Part shown: piece by piece, positions 7,382 through 15,266 of the stretch
Layout of the letters: each line of letters opens with the position of its first letter
Numbering within the stretch: the stretch's first letter is position 1
Origin: an uncultured Spirochaetales bacterium
GTDB taxonomy: Bacteria; Spirochaetota; Spirochaetia; Sphaerochaetales; Sphaerochaetaceae
DNA: 39,437 nt
NCBI GenBank assembly: GCA_902773355.1
Contig: CACYEI010000066.1
Coordinates: 1-39,437 of the forward strand
Reading direction: 5' to 3'
Made by a program: the position numbers and the translations under genes
Notes under the pieces: model-generated
Told to the model about the DNA's origin: nothing
The model's input: the letters and a program-made list of their open reading frames with translations, nothing else
The model's database searches: none

Positions 7382-8755
7382 CTAATTATCTTCATAATCA
7401 AGGAATGAAACATATTTTGATCTAAACAATAAATTAAAAGCTCCTGTACTGCCGTTTCTTTGTTTAGCAACAATTACTTTTATCTTTACGTCAGTATTTT
7501 CAGGATCAATCTGTTCATCTTTATTTTTATCAGCATTAATTCTTTTCTGTTCATCATCAAGTAATAAAACAACATCAGCATCTTGTTCTATAGAACCTGA
7601 TTCCTTCAGATCAGCAAGAATAGGTTCCCTTTCTTTACCAGCTTCTCTATTCACCTGTGCAAGACATATTAATGGAATTTTTAATTCCCTGGCCAAATTT
7701 TTAATAGATTTGGAGATTTCAGATACCTGCTCATGTCTAGCTCTTTTTCTAAGGTCAGAATCATCTACTTCTATAAGCTGTAAATAATCTATAACTATAA
7801 GTTGTACATGCTCTTCCCTAACCATCCTTCTACTTTGAGCTTTTATTTCAAGTAAACTTATATTTGGAGTATCTTGAATAAGTAAATTTGCCGCTTTATC
7901 ATACATCCTGCTAGCAGCCTGCATTATTACACTATCCTGTTCAGGAGATAATTTTCCATTTCTTAAAACCGAAGAATTAATAGAAGCTTCCCTAGATAAA
8001 AGACGTTCCATTATGATATCACCTGACATTTCAAGAGAGAAAAAACCAATCTTTACAGGATTTGTATTTCTAAATGCCATATTATGAACTATTGATAAAG
8101 CTAATGCACTTTTTCCAACTGAAGGTCTAGCACCAATAATGATAAGATCTGTTGGTTTAAATCCTCCTAGATAGAAATCTAATTTACTAAAATTTGACAT
8201 AAGTCCGCTGGCTTTTTTACCAGCCATTTTATCATGTATATCATCAAGGACACGGTATAATATATTACCTGATGGAATATATGAATCTGTACCTATATTA
8301 AGACTCATGGCAGTTAACTTCATATCTATATCATCAATAGACTTTTTTACATCTTCTGACATATCAAAAGCCTTATCAGACAAAGTCACTGCTAATTCAA
8401 GTAACTGACGTTTCAATGAATTATTTCTTATAATTTGAGCATAATAGGTGGCATTTATAGCAGATACAGAGTTAGTAAGAGAAGCAATATAGTTAACACC
8501 ACCGCAGATTTCCAAAGTACCTAACTCCGCAAGAAAATCTGTAAGTGTAACTATATCAACATTTATTCCTGGACTTTTATTTTTTAGCTTAATAATTGCA
8601 TCCCATATATTCTGATTAGAGATGACATAAAAATCATTTTTATCAAGAATATATTGGACTTCTTCTAATGCATTATTTCTTATTAATATAGATCCTAAAA
8701 GCGCCTGTTCAGCATCTTTATTATTAGGTGGGACTTTACCAAATAATTCTGCCAT
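7382..8755 (-). CDS. dnaB: Replicative DNA helicase DnaB
   Basis: DnaB is the hexameric 5'-3' helicase of the replication fork. The N-terminal domain starts with the classic VPPNNKDAEQALLGS, and the RecA-like motor has Walker A GARPSVGKSA (about residues 208-217), FFSLEM, the Walker B region LIVIDYLQL, and the sensor region QVNREAGKERE followed by GSIEQDADVV. At 457 residues it is standard with no intein. The ATG has no Shine-Dalgarno sequence: the upstream bases are a tandem repeat of a ten-base AT-rich unit. It is the last gene of the rpsF-ssb-rpsR-rplI cluster. Confidence 0.97.
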   Translation of the reverse strand: MAELFGKVPPNNKDAEQALLGSILIRNNALEEVQYILDKNDFYVISNQNIWDAIIKLKNKSPGINVDIVTLTDFLAELGTLEICGGVNYIASLTNSVSAINATYYAQIIRNNSLKRQLLELAVTLSDKAFDMSEDVKKSIDDIDMKLTAMSLNIGTDSYIPSGNILYRVLDDIHDKMAGKKASGLMSNFSKLDFYLGGFKPTDLIIIGARPSVGKSALALSIVHNMAFRNTNPVKIGFFSLEMSGDIIMERLLSREASINSSVLRNGKLSPEQDSVIMQAASRMYDKAANLLIQDTPNISLLEIKAQSRRMVREEHVQLIVIDYLQLIEVDDSDLRKRARHEQVSEISKSIKNLARELKIPLICLAQVNREAGKEREPILADLKESGSIEQDADVVLLLDDEQKRINADKNKDEQIDPENTDVKIKVIVAKQRNGSTGAFNLLFRSKYVSFLDYEDN

Positions 8756-8758
8756 ATA

Positions 8759-8778
8759 TTACTAAGTGTTACTAAGTG
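8759..8778. repeat. Two tandem copies of a 10-base unit
   Basis: TTACTAAGTG occurs twice head to tail, filling most of the 28-base gap between the rplI stop and the dnaB start. It occupies the place where the dnaB ribosome binding site should be. It may be a simple duplication without function. Confidence 0.7.
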
Positions 8779-8783
8779 TATTA

Positions 8784-9308
8784 TTACTCTTTTTCTTTCT
8801 TTTCAGGTAATTTTTCAACTGGTTCCTTAGCCGTTTCTTTAGCGGCTGCTTTAACTTCTGCTTCAGATTTAACTACTAACTTAATAGTTGATGATTCATT
8901 TTCATAAAGATGAATTTTAGCTGTATAATTACCAATCATTTTTATAGAATGTGAAGCAACTTCTATTTTTTTCTTATCAATATCAAAACCCAACTTTGAT
9001 AATTCTTCCTGAATCATTAAAGCAGTTACAGAACCAAAAAGTTTACCTGATTCACCAGCTGCTAAAACCAATTCTAATGTAACATTATCTAATCTAGTCT
9101 TTAAATCAGCGGAAGCTTCTCTTTTTGCAATCTTCCTCTTTTCTATAGCCTCTGCCCTACTTTTAAAAATTGATAAATTTGTGTTGTTGTAGATTACCGC
9201 TGCACCAGTGGGTAAAAGATAGTTACGGGCATACCCATCTTTTACTACACAGACATCTCCCTCTTCTCCAAGGTTAGGTACATCTTGATTTAGAATAATT
9301 TTCATCAT
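8784..9308 (-). CDS. rplI: 50S ribosomal protein L9
   Basis: L9 binds 23S rRNA near the L1 stalk and limits forward slippage of ribosomes. The N-terminal domain MKIILNQDVPNLGEEGDVCVVKDGYARNYLLP matches the family signature, followed by the long connecting helix rich in Lys/Arg/Ala and the C-terminal domain with ESGKLFGSVT. About 25 extra residues at the end form a charged, Lys/Glu/Ala-rich tail (KAAAKETAKEPVEKLPEKKEKE region). Two adjacent ATG codons (Met-Met) follow a GGAAGGAAAA ribosome binding site, so the true start may be one codon later. It belongs to the rpsF-ssb-rpsR-rplI-dnaB cluster. Confidence 0.96.
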   Translation of the reverse strand: MMKIILNQDVPNLGEEGDVCVVKDGYARNYLLPTGAAVIYNNTNLSIFKSRAEAIEKRKIAKREASADLKTRLDNVTLELVLAAGESGKLFGSVTALMIQEELSKLGFDIDKKKIEVASHSIKMIGNYTAKIHLYENESSTIKLVVKSEAEVKAAAKETAKEPVEKLPEKKEKE

Positions 9309-9328
9309 TTTTCCTTCCTTATAAATCC

Positions 9329-10282
9329 TTATCTAAATTTTATCCATCTTTCCATGATACCAAATAATACCAAAAAAATTAAGATTAATAAATTAAAAAT
9401 TGGAATAAACATAAAAATAAATAAAATCATTAAAACTGTAAACACAGTAAAATTTGGTCTTTTCTTTTTTATATAATAAACACATAAAGAGATACCATTA
9501 ATAAGATAAAAAGAAGCAAACCAAATAGATAAAAATAAAAAAATAAGTTGCATCCATAACTGAAAAAAATCTGTAATTATGGATATGATAAAAAGACAAC
9601 AACAGAGTAATAACAATATAAAATAATTAGAAGGAACTTTCATAAAAGAAAGATTTATTTCTTTAACTGAGTCTCCTTTAACTAAATTAGATCTGCTTAT
9701 ACTGGACTCAGATGCCAAAACTGAAAAACAAAAAGAAAACAAACTAAAAATAAAAGATATAACACAACTTATAATTCTTAAAAAATCATATGATTCAATT
9801 AACTGATAAACATAATTATTTGTAGCAGAGCCAAAATTTACTTCCAAAATGGATAACACAGTAAAGAACTCATTAGCTAATGACATTAAAAAATCTTCTG
9901 AATTAGAACTTAGATACAAGTAAAAAACAAAACCAATAGAAATTATTACAGATGATAAAGATGAAATAACTATTTTTCTCAAAACTGAATCACTGAATTT
10001 CTTTAGCGATACATATATAATTACAGAGATACAAACTTGCAAATAAAAAACAAATAAAATTAAAGAAAATCCGCTTAAACCTGCAAATAATGACCAAAAC
10101 AATACTAAAATTGACATTATTATACAAATTGATACGGATTTAATTAAATCATCATATCTTAGGCAAACCAAAAGTACAGGTATAGAAAACAGCAAAAAAC
10201 CAAAACTTAAATGAGAAAGCAAAACAGAAAAAATAATGCTTAATACTGGTAGAAAAAACCCTGCTCTTTCATTTATCCCCAT
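9329..10282 (-). CDS. Polytopic membrane protein, DUF2232-like
   Basis: This is a hydrophobic protein with roughly eight membrane segments and short loops, lying between rpsR and rplI. The same position in other treponemes holds a membrane protein that I associate with the DUF2232 (YybS-like) family; in Firmicutes yybS also lies just upstream of rplI. No catalytic motif is visible. An upstream TTG at 10297 would overlap rpsR by 14 bases; I prefer the ATG at 10282, one base after the rpsR TGA, giving 317 residues and simple translational coupling. The family call rests on context and topology rather than on a specific motif; a role in ribosome or membrane biology is unproven. Confidence 0.65.
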   Translation of the reverse strand: MGINERAGFFLPVLSIIFSVLLSHLSFGFLLFSIPVLLVCLRYDDLIKSVSICIIMSILVLFWSLFAGLSGFSLILFVFYLQVCISVIIYVSLKKFSDSVLRKIVISSLSSVIISIGFVFYLYLSSNSEDFLMSLANEFFTVLSILEVNFGSATNNYVYQLIESYDFLRIISCVISFIFSLFSFCFSVLASESSISRSNLVKGDSVKEINLSFMKVPSNYFILLLLCCCLFIISIITDFFQLWMQLIFLFLSIWFASFYLINGISLCVYYIKKKRPNFTVFTVLMILFIFMFIPIFNLLILIFLVLFGIMERWIKFR

Positions 10283-10283
10283 A

Positions 10284-10568
10284 TCACTGTTTATCAAAAG
10301 GAAGATATGCTAAAACTCTGGCTTTCTTTATTTCTGAGGCAACCATTCTCTGGTGTTTTGCACATGTTCCAGTTATTCTAGCTGGAAGTATTTTACCTCT
10401 TTCTGAAATACTTTTTTTAAGCTGTTCTGAATTTTTATAATCTGGCTCTATTTTATTTAAACAGAATCTACAGAACCTTTTTTTAAATACCATACGTTTT
10501 CCGTTATTTTTTTTATCTCTAAAACTGCCTTCAACTGACATATCTTTTTCTGAATCATCAAAACTCAT
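10284..10568 (-). CDS. rpsR: 30S ribosomal protein S18
   Basis: S18 binds with S6 on the platform of the 30S subunit. The core reads [16 protein letters not shown] ... [25 protein letters not shown] with the typical C-terminal basic helix ([13 protein letters not shown]-like ending). The C-x-x-C pair at the start is the zinc-type variant. About 28 polar residues precede the core, which is an N-terminal extension. The ATG follows TAGGAG at about eleven bases. It sits between ssb and the membrane protein, as in other treponemes. Confidence 0.96.
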   Translation of the reverse strand: MSFDDSEKDMSVEGSFRDKKNNGKRMVFKKRFCRFCLNKIEPDYKNSEQLKKSISERGKILPARITGTCAKHQRMVASEIKKARVLAYLPFDKQ

Positions 10569-10608
10569 ATTAATATATTCTCCTATTAGATTTTAATAAA
10601 ATAAAAAT

Positions 10609-11052
10609 TTAGAATGGAACTTCACTATAATCATCAAATCTTTCTGGTCCCATATCAATATTATCTGGATAATCTGCAGATTTAGTTTTAACTGAAGAAC
10701 CATTTTCAAATGTGGAATCTGTGGAATTTGATCCTAAAAGCTGAACAGTTGTTGCTTGGACATAAATTCTAGATTTAGTAGAACCATCCTGCTCCCACCT
10801 GTCTTGTCTAAGTTCTCCGTAAACACTTACTTGCTTTCCCTTTATTAAATATGGCCTTAAAGTTTCTGCAGATCTACCTAGAAGTGAAATATCAAAGTAA
10901 CCAACATCATCCACCCATGATTCACCATCTTTTTTCCTTCTATTTACAGCAATAGAAAACCTGAGGACCCCTCCTCCTGACGGAAAAGCCTTATACTCAC
11001 TGTCCTTAGTAAGCCTTCCAATTAAAACCACTACATTAACATCTATAGCCAT
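10609..11052 (-). CDS. ssb: Single-stranded DNA-binding protein
   Basis: SSB coats single-stranded DNA and recruits repair and replication enzymes. The OB-fold (residues 1-110) shows VVLIGRLTKDSEYKAF, RFSIAVNR and VYGELRQDRWEQDG. A short Ser/Asn-rich linker leads to an acidic tip ending DDYSEVPF, the partner-binding tail equivalent to DDIPF. Its 147 residues are typical. Placement between rpsF and rpsR is the widespread bacterial arrangement. A moderate AGGG ribosome binding site lies upstream. Confidence 0.96.
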   Translation of the reverse strand: MAIDVNVVVLIGRLTKDSEYKAFPSGGGVLRFSIAVNRRKKDGESWVDDVGYFDISLLGRSAETLRPYLIKGKQVSVYGELRQDRWEQDGSTKSRIYVQATTVQLLGSNSTDSTFENGSSVKTKSADYPDNIDMGPERFDDYSEVPF

Positions 11053-11109
11053 AATTATAACCCTAATAAATCATCAGATAATAAAATTATCAAACAAATA
11101 ATAAACAAA

Positions 11110-11385
11110 TTATTTAGAAACAAATAGAAACTTCAAAATTGAGCCCTGTAATAAAAATTCATTATTGATAGAATTAATACAATTAGGTTCAGCCTCTATT
11201 TCAAAATAAACATAATGACCTTTATCCTGTTTTTTTATTGGATAAGCTAAAAGCTTAACACCTAAATCTTCCTGTTTAATGATATTAACATTATTTTTGG
11301 CAAATTCATCATTAATAAAAGTCAAACCTTTATCTGTTAACTCATCATCAACAGACAGAATAACTGTGAACTCATATCCTTTCAT
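11110..11385 (-). CDS. rpsF: 30S ribosomal protein S6
   Basis: S6 pairs with S18 on the 30S platform. The 91-residue protein has the ferredoxin-like fold pattern: YEFTVILSVD at the start, then GVKLLAYPIKKQDKGHYVYFEIEAEP in the centre with the family Y-x-I-x-K signature. No long C-terminal tail is present. The ATG is preceded by a strong AAGGAGG at optimal distance, consistent with its being the first highly expressed gene of the ssb-rpsR-rplI cluster; an AT-rich 50-base gap separates it from the unrecognised gene upstream. Confidence 0.95.
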   Translation of the reverse strand: MKGYEFTVILSVDDELTDKGLTFINDEFAKNNVNIIKQEDLGVKLLAYPIKKQDKGHYVYFEIEAEPNCINSINNEFLLQGSILKFLFVSK

Positions 11386-11435
11386 AAGTTCCTCCTTACG
11401 GACAAAAATTGAATCACTAGCTGTGATTAAAGAGG

Positions 11436-12248
11436 TTAATCCATATTAGCTAAACCCAAACTAATAGTCAAGGCTGATTGTTCTTTAAATTCATCATACA
11501 AATCAGAAAACAATGAAAAAACCATATCCCCCCAAATACCGAAATTATTTGTATTTTCCTTCTTATATATCACTTCAGAATTTTTTCTTATAATCTTAAC
11601 CTGTAGAATTAAAGTATGAACAACATCATCTGATTCCTTTTTGTATTTATTCATATTAGACAAAACATCATTTAAATCAGTAAAAAAAGTATAAGTACCT
11701 TTAAAATCTTTTATTACCATTTGACCAAAAAGAAAGTCATATGATACAGAATTATCTATACTGTTTACATAAATTGACTCATTTTTGTTATCATAGTTTC
11801 TTTCAAACATTATTTCACAAGCAAGAATAGGATCTTTTTCTACAAAGAATGCTTCAGGTAACCAGTTACCAACCATATACAAAAAGGAAAACCATGAAAA
11901 AGGATAGTCTAAAGATGCTTTTCCATCTAATTTTAATGAATCAAAATCAATTGTAATACTCCATGAACTAATAACATTACCTAACTTTTGTTTAGATTCA
12001 CCAAAAAAATCAAGATTTTCCCACTCTCCCATTCTCATAGCAAATAATTTTTTTAAAAATTCATCTGGGGATATGTCAATCTTTCTTTTATTTATTTCAT
12101 AATTATTTTTTTCATCTTTAAACATTAACTGTTTAGCTGATAAAAACAACTCATCTTTTTCCTGTTCTATTTTAAACTGTCCAGAACCAAATTCAAAACA
12201 TTCATATTCAAATTCCAAAAAATTTTTTTTTGTTCTATTTCTTTTCAT
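11436..12248 (-). CDS. Unrecognised cytoplasmic protein (270 aa)
   Basis: I do not recognise a family. The protein has no signal peptide or membrane segment, is acidic and rich in Phe, Asp, Asn and Lys, and alternates short hydrophobic strands (FEYECFEFGSGQFKI; WSITIDFDSLKLDGKASL; TLILQVKIIRKNSEVIY), suggesting a mostly beta fold. The C-terminal part (FSLFSDLYDEFKEQSALTISL) looks helical. A TTG twelve bases further upstream (12260) would add four residues, but the ATG at 12248 follows GGGGTTAATT and is the better start. It lies in line with the next unknown gene and smpB, so they may form one transcript running into rpsF. Confidence 0.7.
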   Translation of the reverse strand: MKRNRTKKNFLEFEYECFEFGSGQFKIEQEKDELFLSAKQLMFKDEKNNYEINKRKIDISPDEFLKKLFAMRMGEWENLDFFGESKQKLGNVISSWSITIDFDSLKLDGKASLDYPFSWFSFLYMVGNWLPEAFFVEKDPILACEIMFERNYDNKNESIYVNSIDNSVSYDFLFGQMVIKDFKGTYTFFTDLNDVLSNMNKYKKESDDVVHTLILQVKIIRKNSEVIYKKENTNNFGIWGDMVFSLFSDLYDEFKEQSALTISLGLANMD

Positions 12249-12329
12249 AATTAACCCCAAATTAACTCAAATTTTTTCAACTAAAATTCATCTACCATTT
12301 ATAAGTGATTATTTGATTGGTAATTTAAC

Positions 12330-13373
12330 TTAATAATAAATAGCAAAAATATCCTTAACTTCATCAAGAGAAACTCCAGGAGGATTGTCAACAAATTCAG
12401 AAGAATATATTTCTTTTACTTTAGCTATAAAAATTTGATTCTTTTCTCCGTAAGGTATTAAAACCTTATCACCTTTCTTTATATTTTTATAATCATATTT
12501 ATACCATTTATTAATTGTTTCATCTTTATAATTAAATACAACATTACAGAAAACACATGATTTGTTACTTAAATAATTAACACTATAACCTGCTGTTAAA
12601 AATCTTTTTCCATATAAATAAATACTCAGTATTTTAGAACAACTACTAAGTAATTCTTCTATCTCTTCTGACAAGTCATCATCTATAATAGTAAAAGTCC
12701 TTTTTTTATCTCTATAAAATGAAAATTCAAATTTGAAAGTAGGAATATTTTCTTTTAAAAAATCATCTTCAAGTTTATTATCTTCAAAACAATCAGAAAA
12801 GTAAGTAACAGTAGCAATATTAAAAAGAATTGTTGCTGGACAAAACATATTTAATTTGATTTTTCCAGTTTTAGAAGAAGAACTGTAATTAATCATATCT
12901 TCCTCAAAATTAATTTTATATGATTCCTTAATATCGTTTTCATTATCAATATAGTCAATATTAAGTCCCTTAATTGCTCCCGTTAATATTTTTCCATATG
13001 GTCCAAAAAACTGATCTAGAATGTGTAAAAGAAAATATACGTATTCATTATAAATTCTTCCCCTGTTTTGATATATTTCATTTCCTATTTTTATTTCATA
13101 CCACCATAGACATTCATGAATTGGAACAAAAGAAAAATTGTCATTTTGAACTATTAGAGAATTTAAGATAGTTTCTATAAAAGTTGTAACATCTTCTCCA
13201 TTTACAGTACCAGAATCATAAATGGATAAACCGAAAATATCAGATCTTATATATGTACCATCATTAATAGAATATCTTAATTCATGATTTGAATATTCAA
13301 ATTCAATATATCTGTATGAGCCATTAGGAAGAAAACCTGAAAACTTCAAATACCTAAATAAATTTAATCTCAT
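12330..13373 (-). CDS. Unrecognised protein with small C-terminal beta domain (347 aa)
   Basis: No membrane segment or signal is seen. The first ~260 residues are mixed and acidic with aromatic strands (GSYRYIEFEYSNHELRYSI, LWWYEIKIGNEIYQ) and a short Ser-rich stretch around residue 163. The last ~75 residues (VFCNVVFNYKD ... YKYDYKNIKKGDKVLIPYG ... AKVKEIYSSEFVDNPPGVSLDEVKDIFAIY) resemble a small beta-barrel tail I recall from hypothetical proteins of Firmicutes, in which a GDxVxVPxG loop precedes a V-x-I-x-Y strand; that likeness is from memory. The ATG has no ribosome binding site: the upstream bases read CTCCT, the opposite of a Shine-Dalgarno. Function unknown. Confidence 0.65.
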   Translation of the reverse strand: MRLNLFRYLKFSGFLPNGSYRYIEFEYSNHELRYSINDGTYIRSDIFGLSIYDSGTVNGEDVTTFIETILNSLIVQNDNFSFVPIHECLWWYEIKIGNEIYQNRGRIYNEYVYFLLHILDQFFGPYGKILTGAIKGLNIDYIDNENDIKESYKINFEEDMINYSSSSKTGKIKLNMFCPATILFNIATVTYFSDCFEDNKLEDDFLKENIPTFKFEFSFYRDKKRTFTIIDDDLSEEIEELLSSCSKILSIYLYGKRFLTAGYSVNYLSNKSCVFCNVVFNYKDETINKWYKYDYKNIKKGDKVLIPYGEKNQIFIAKVKEIYSSEFVDNPPGVSLDEVKDIFAIYY

Positions 13374-13421
13374 TTTTAGGAGTATATTTAATAATTTCCA
13401 ATACGTAAATACAATATAAAG

Positions 13422-13883
13422 TCAGTATGAAAACAACTCTCTTTTAGCTTGTCTTTCCAAATCCCTCTGTTTAATTGCCTCTTTTTTGTCATGTAAATCT
13501 TTACCTCTACAAAGGGAAATCTGTACTTTTACTAGATTACCTTTTAAATAAATTTTTGTAGGGACTAATGTTAAACCCTTTTCTTCAACTTTTCTTCTGA
13601 ATCTTTTTATTTCCTGCTTATGAACTAAAAGAGTCCTATTCCTATCAATTTGATGATTAAAAATTGAACCCTTTTCATATGGTTGAATATGTAAACCAAT
13701 AAGTATAAGTTCTCCATTTATTATTCTGCAGTAAGAATCCGTAAATGAAAACTTGCCTGCTCTGATACTTTTTACTTCTGTCCCTGCTAAAGAAATTCCT
13801 GATTGTAAATCTTCCAAAACAATATAATTAAAATATGCCTTTTTATTTATCTGAAGAACTTTTATTGTATCACTTTTACTCAT
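13422..13883 (-). CDS. smpB: SsrA-binding protein SmpB
   Basis: SmpB carries tmRNA to stalled ribosomes for trans-translation. The 153-residue protein shows NKKAYFNYIVLEDLQSGISLAGTEVKSIRAGK at the start, SFTDSYCRIINGELILIGLHIQPYE in the OB-fold core, and the basic end GKDLHDKKEAIKQRDLERQAKREL that enters the mRNA channel. It starts at an ATG preceded by GGAG six bases upstream, located in the last codons of the PEGA/FGE-like gene; the stops and starts are three bases apart, so the two genes are coupled. The ssrA RNA itself is not in this window. Confidence 0.96.
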   Translation of the reverse strand: MSKSDTIKVLQINKKAYFNYIVLEDLQSGISLAGTEVKSIRAGKFSFTDSYCRIINGELILIGLHIQPYEKGSIFNHQIDRNRTLLVHKQEIKRFRRKVEEKGLTLVPTKIYLKGNLVKVQISLCRGKDLHDKKEAIKQRDLERQAKRELFSY

Positions 13884-13886
13884 AAA

Positions 13887-15239
13887 TTATCTCCAGGCAA
13901 CTCTAAATCCAATATAATCAGAAGTCATATTTTTAGGAAAAACCCCTATAGAGTTAATATCAATATCTGAAACTGAATTCACAAAACTTCCACCTTTAAC
14001 AACAACCTCTGTATTTAAATCAAATTCATCTAAGAAATCCTCAACTTCAGAAGAAGGTAAATAATCAGATGATGTAAATTCCCAAACACCACCAAGCATA
14101 GCTATAATTTCATCAGAATTATTTAAGATACTGTTTTTCTGAAGTTCATAATTTTTATTACTGACTGCCGCAGCCTGCATCCACTCACTGCTTGTTGGTA
14201 AAAAAACATTTTTACCTGTTTTTTCAGAGAGCCACCTACAGAATGCACAGGCACTATAATAACTTATATTTTTTATAGGTCTTACAGAACTAAAGTTAGA
14301 GAGAATTGAACTTAAATAAAAATTATCTACTAAACCTTCTTTTACCAAATTATCTAAATTATTTTTTTTCCATTCAGCATTTTCTGATAAAAAATAACTA
14401 TATAAAATTTCTGAAACCTCAACATCTGAAATATAAAATGGTTCTGGTACGTTTTCTACAAAATGCCCGCTTATATTTATCAAAGTATCATTAAAGACTT
14501 CATCTAACAAAATATCTTTATTTCCTAATACTGAAGTACTGTCTGAAACATTAAACCTATTGAAATATTTAATTGGAATTTCCTTTTCTAAATTAGAAAA
14601 ATCATAGTTGTAATTAATCAAGGAAAAAGCATTTTTAGCGTCTGAAAGCATTTCCTGAGATGTAATAAAAGAAGCAGATAAATTTAAAACTTCTATATTA
14701 AAATCATCAAAATCTGACACTGTTTTTACAAAATCTGTATATAACGGTGGATAATGATATACCGAATCATAATTTTGAATAGCAGAATAGTTAATCAAAT
14801 TTTGAAAAAATTCTTTTAGAACTGCCAAATAAATCTGATTATTTAACTTTACTGAAGAATGAATATTTTGATATCTAGGAAACAAATATGCAAAGAAAAC
14901 AGGATGTGATACTTCAACTTTAAATGAATCAACTAAAATATCATTTTTTTTATATACAATTTCATGTTCACCACTGGATATTTTAGCAGTAAAAGGCGTA
15001 CCACCAACATATTTACCATCAACATATACAGCACAATTATAAACAGAGGAAGAAAAAGTTAAACGTTTTGAGCCTTTATTTATGATATCTGGCAAAATAC
15101 CAAATAAAAATAAAAAAAGTAAAAGTCCTAGGAGATAAGCTAGCGTTAGCCATAAACCTGGTTCCAAACCAAACAATGGCTTAATTTTTACTGGATCAAC
15201 TTTTATATTACTTACATCTTTTTTCTTCTTTTTTATCAT
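13887..15239 (-). CDS. Membrane-anchored PEGA plus FGE-sulfatase-like (SUMF1) protein
   Basis: A lysine-rich N-terminus (MIKKKKKD) is followed by one membrane segment (about residues 32-50, LTLAYLLGLLLFLFLFGIL), placing the rest outside. Residues ~60-115 form a PEGA-type beta domain (AVYVDGKYVGGTPFTAKISSGEHEIVYKK). The C-terminal ~180 residues are FGE/SUMF1-like: VEVSEILYSYFL, RPIKNISYYSACAFCRWLSEKTGKNVFLPTSSEW, GGVWEFTSS, VVKGGSF and a final IGFRVAW. The active-site cysteines of true formylglycine-generating enzymes are absent from the C-terminal segment, so a binding or envelope role is more likely than catalysis. Similar SUMF1 proteins are frequent in treponemes. GGAG precedes the ATG. smpB follows after three bases. 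Confidence 0.85.
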   Translation of the reverse strand: MIKKKKKDVSNIKVDPVKIKPLFGLEPGLWLTLAYLLGLLLFLFLFGILPDIINKGSKRLTFSSSVYNCAVYVDGKYVGGTPFTAKISSGEHEIVYKKNDILVDSFKVEVSHPVFFAYLFPRYQNIHSSVKLNNQIYLAVLKEFFQNLINYSAIQNYDSVYHYPPLYTDFVKTVSDFDDFNIEVLNLSASFITSQEMLSDAKNAFSLINYNYDFSNLEKEIPIKYFNRFNVSDSTSVLGNKDILLDEVFNDTLINISGHFVENVPEPFYISDVEVSEILYSYFLSENAEWKKNNLDNLVKEGLVDNFYLSSILSNFSSVRPIKNISYYSACAFCRWLSEKTGKNVFLPTSSEWMQAAAVSNKNYELQKNSILNNSDEIIAMLGGVWEFTSSDYLPSSEVEDFLDEFDLNTEVVVKGGSFVNSVSDIDINSIGVFPKNMTSDYIGFRVAWR

Positions 15240-15266
15240 CTAATAACTCCAATAATCTAATAATAA

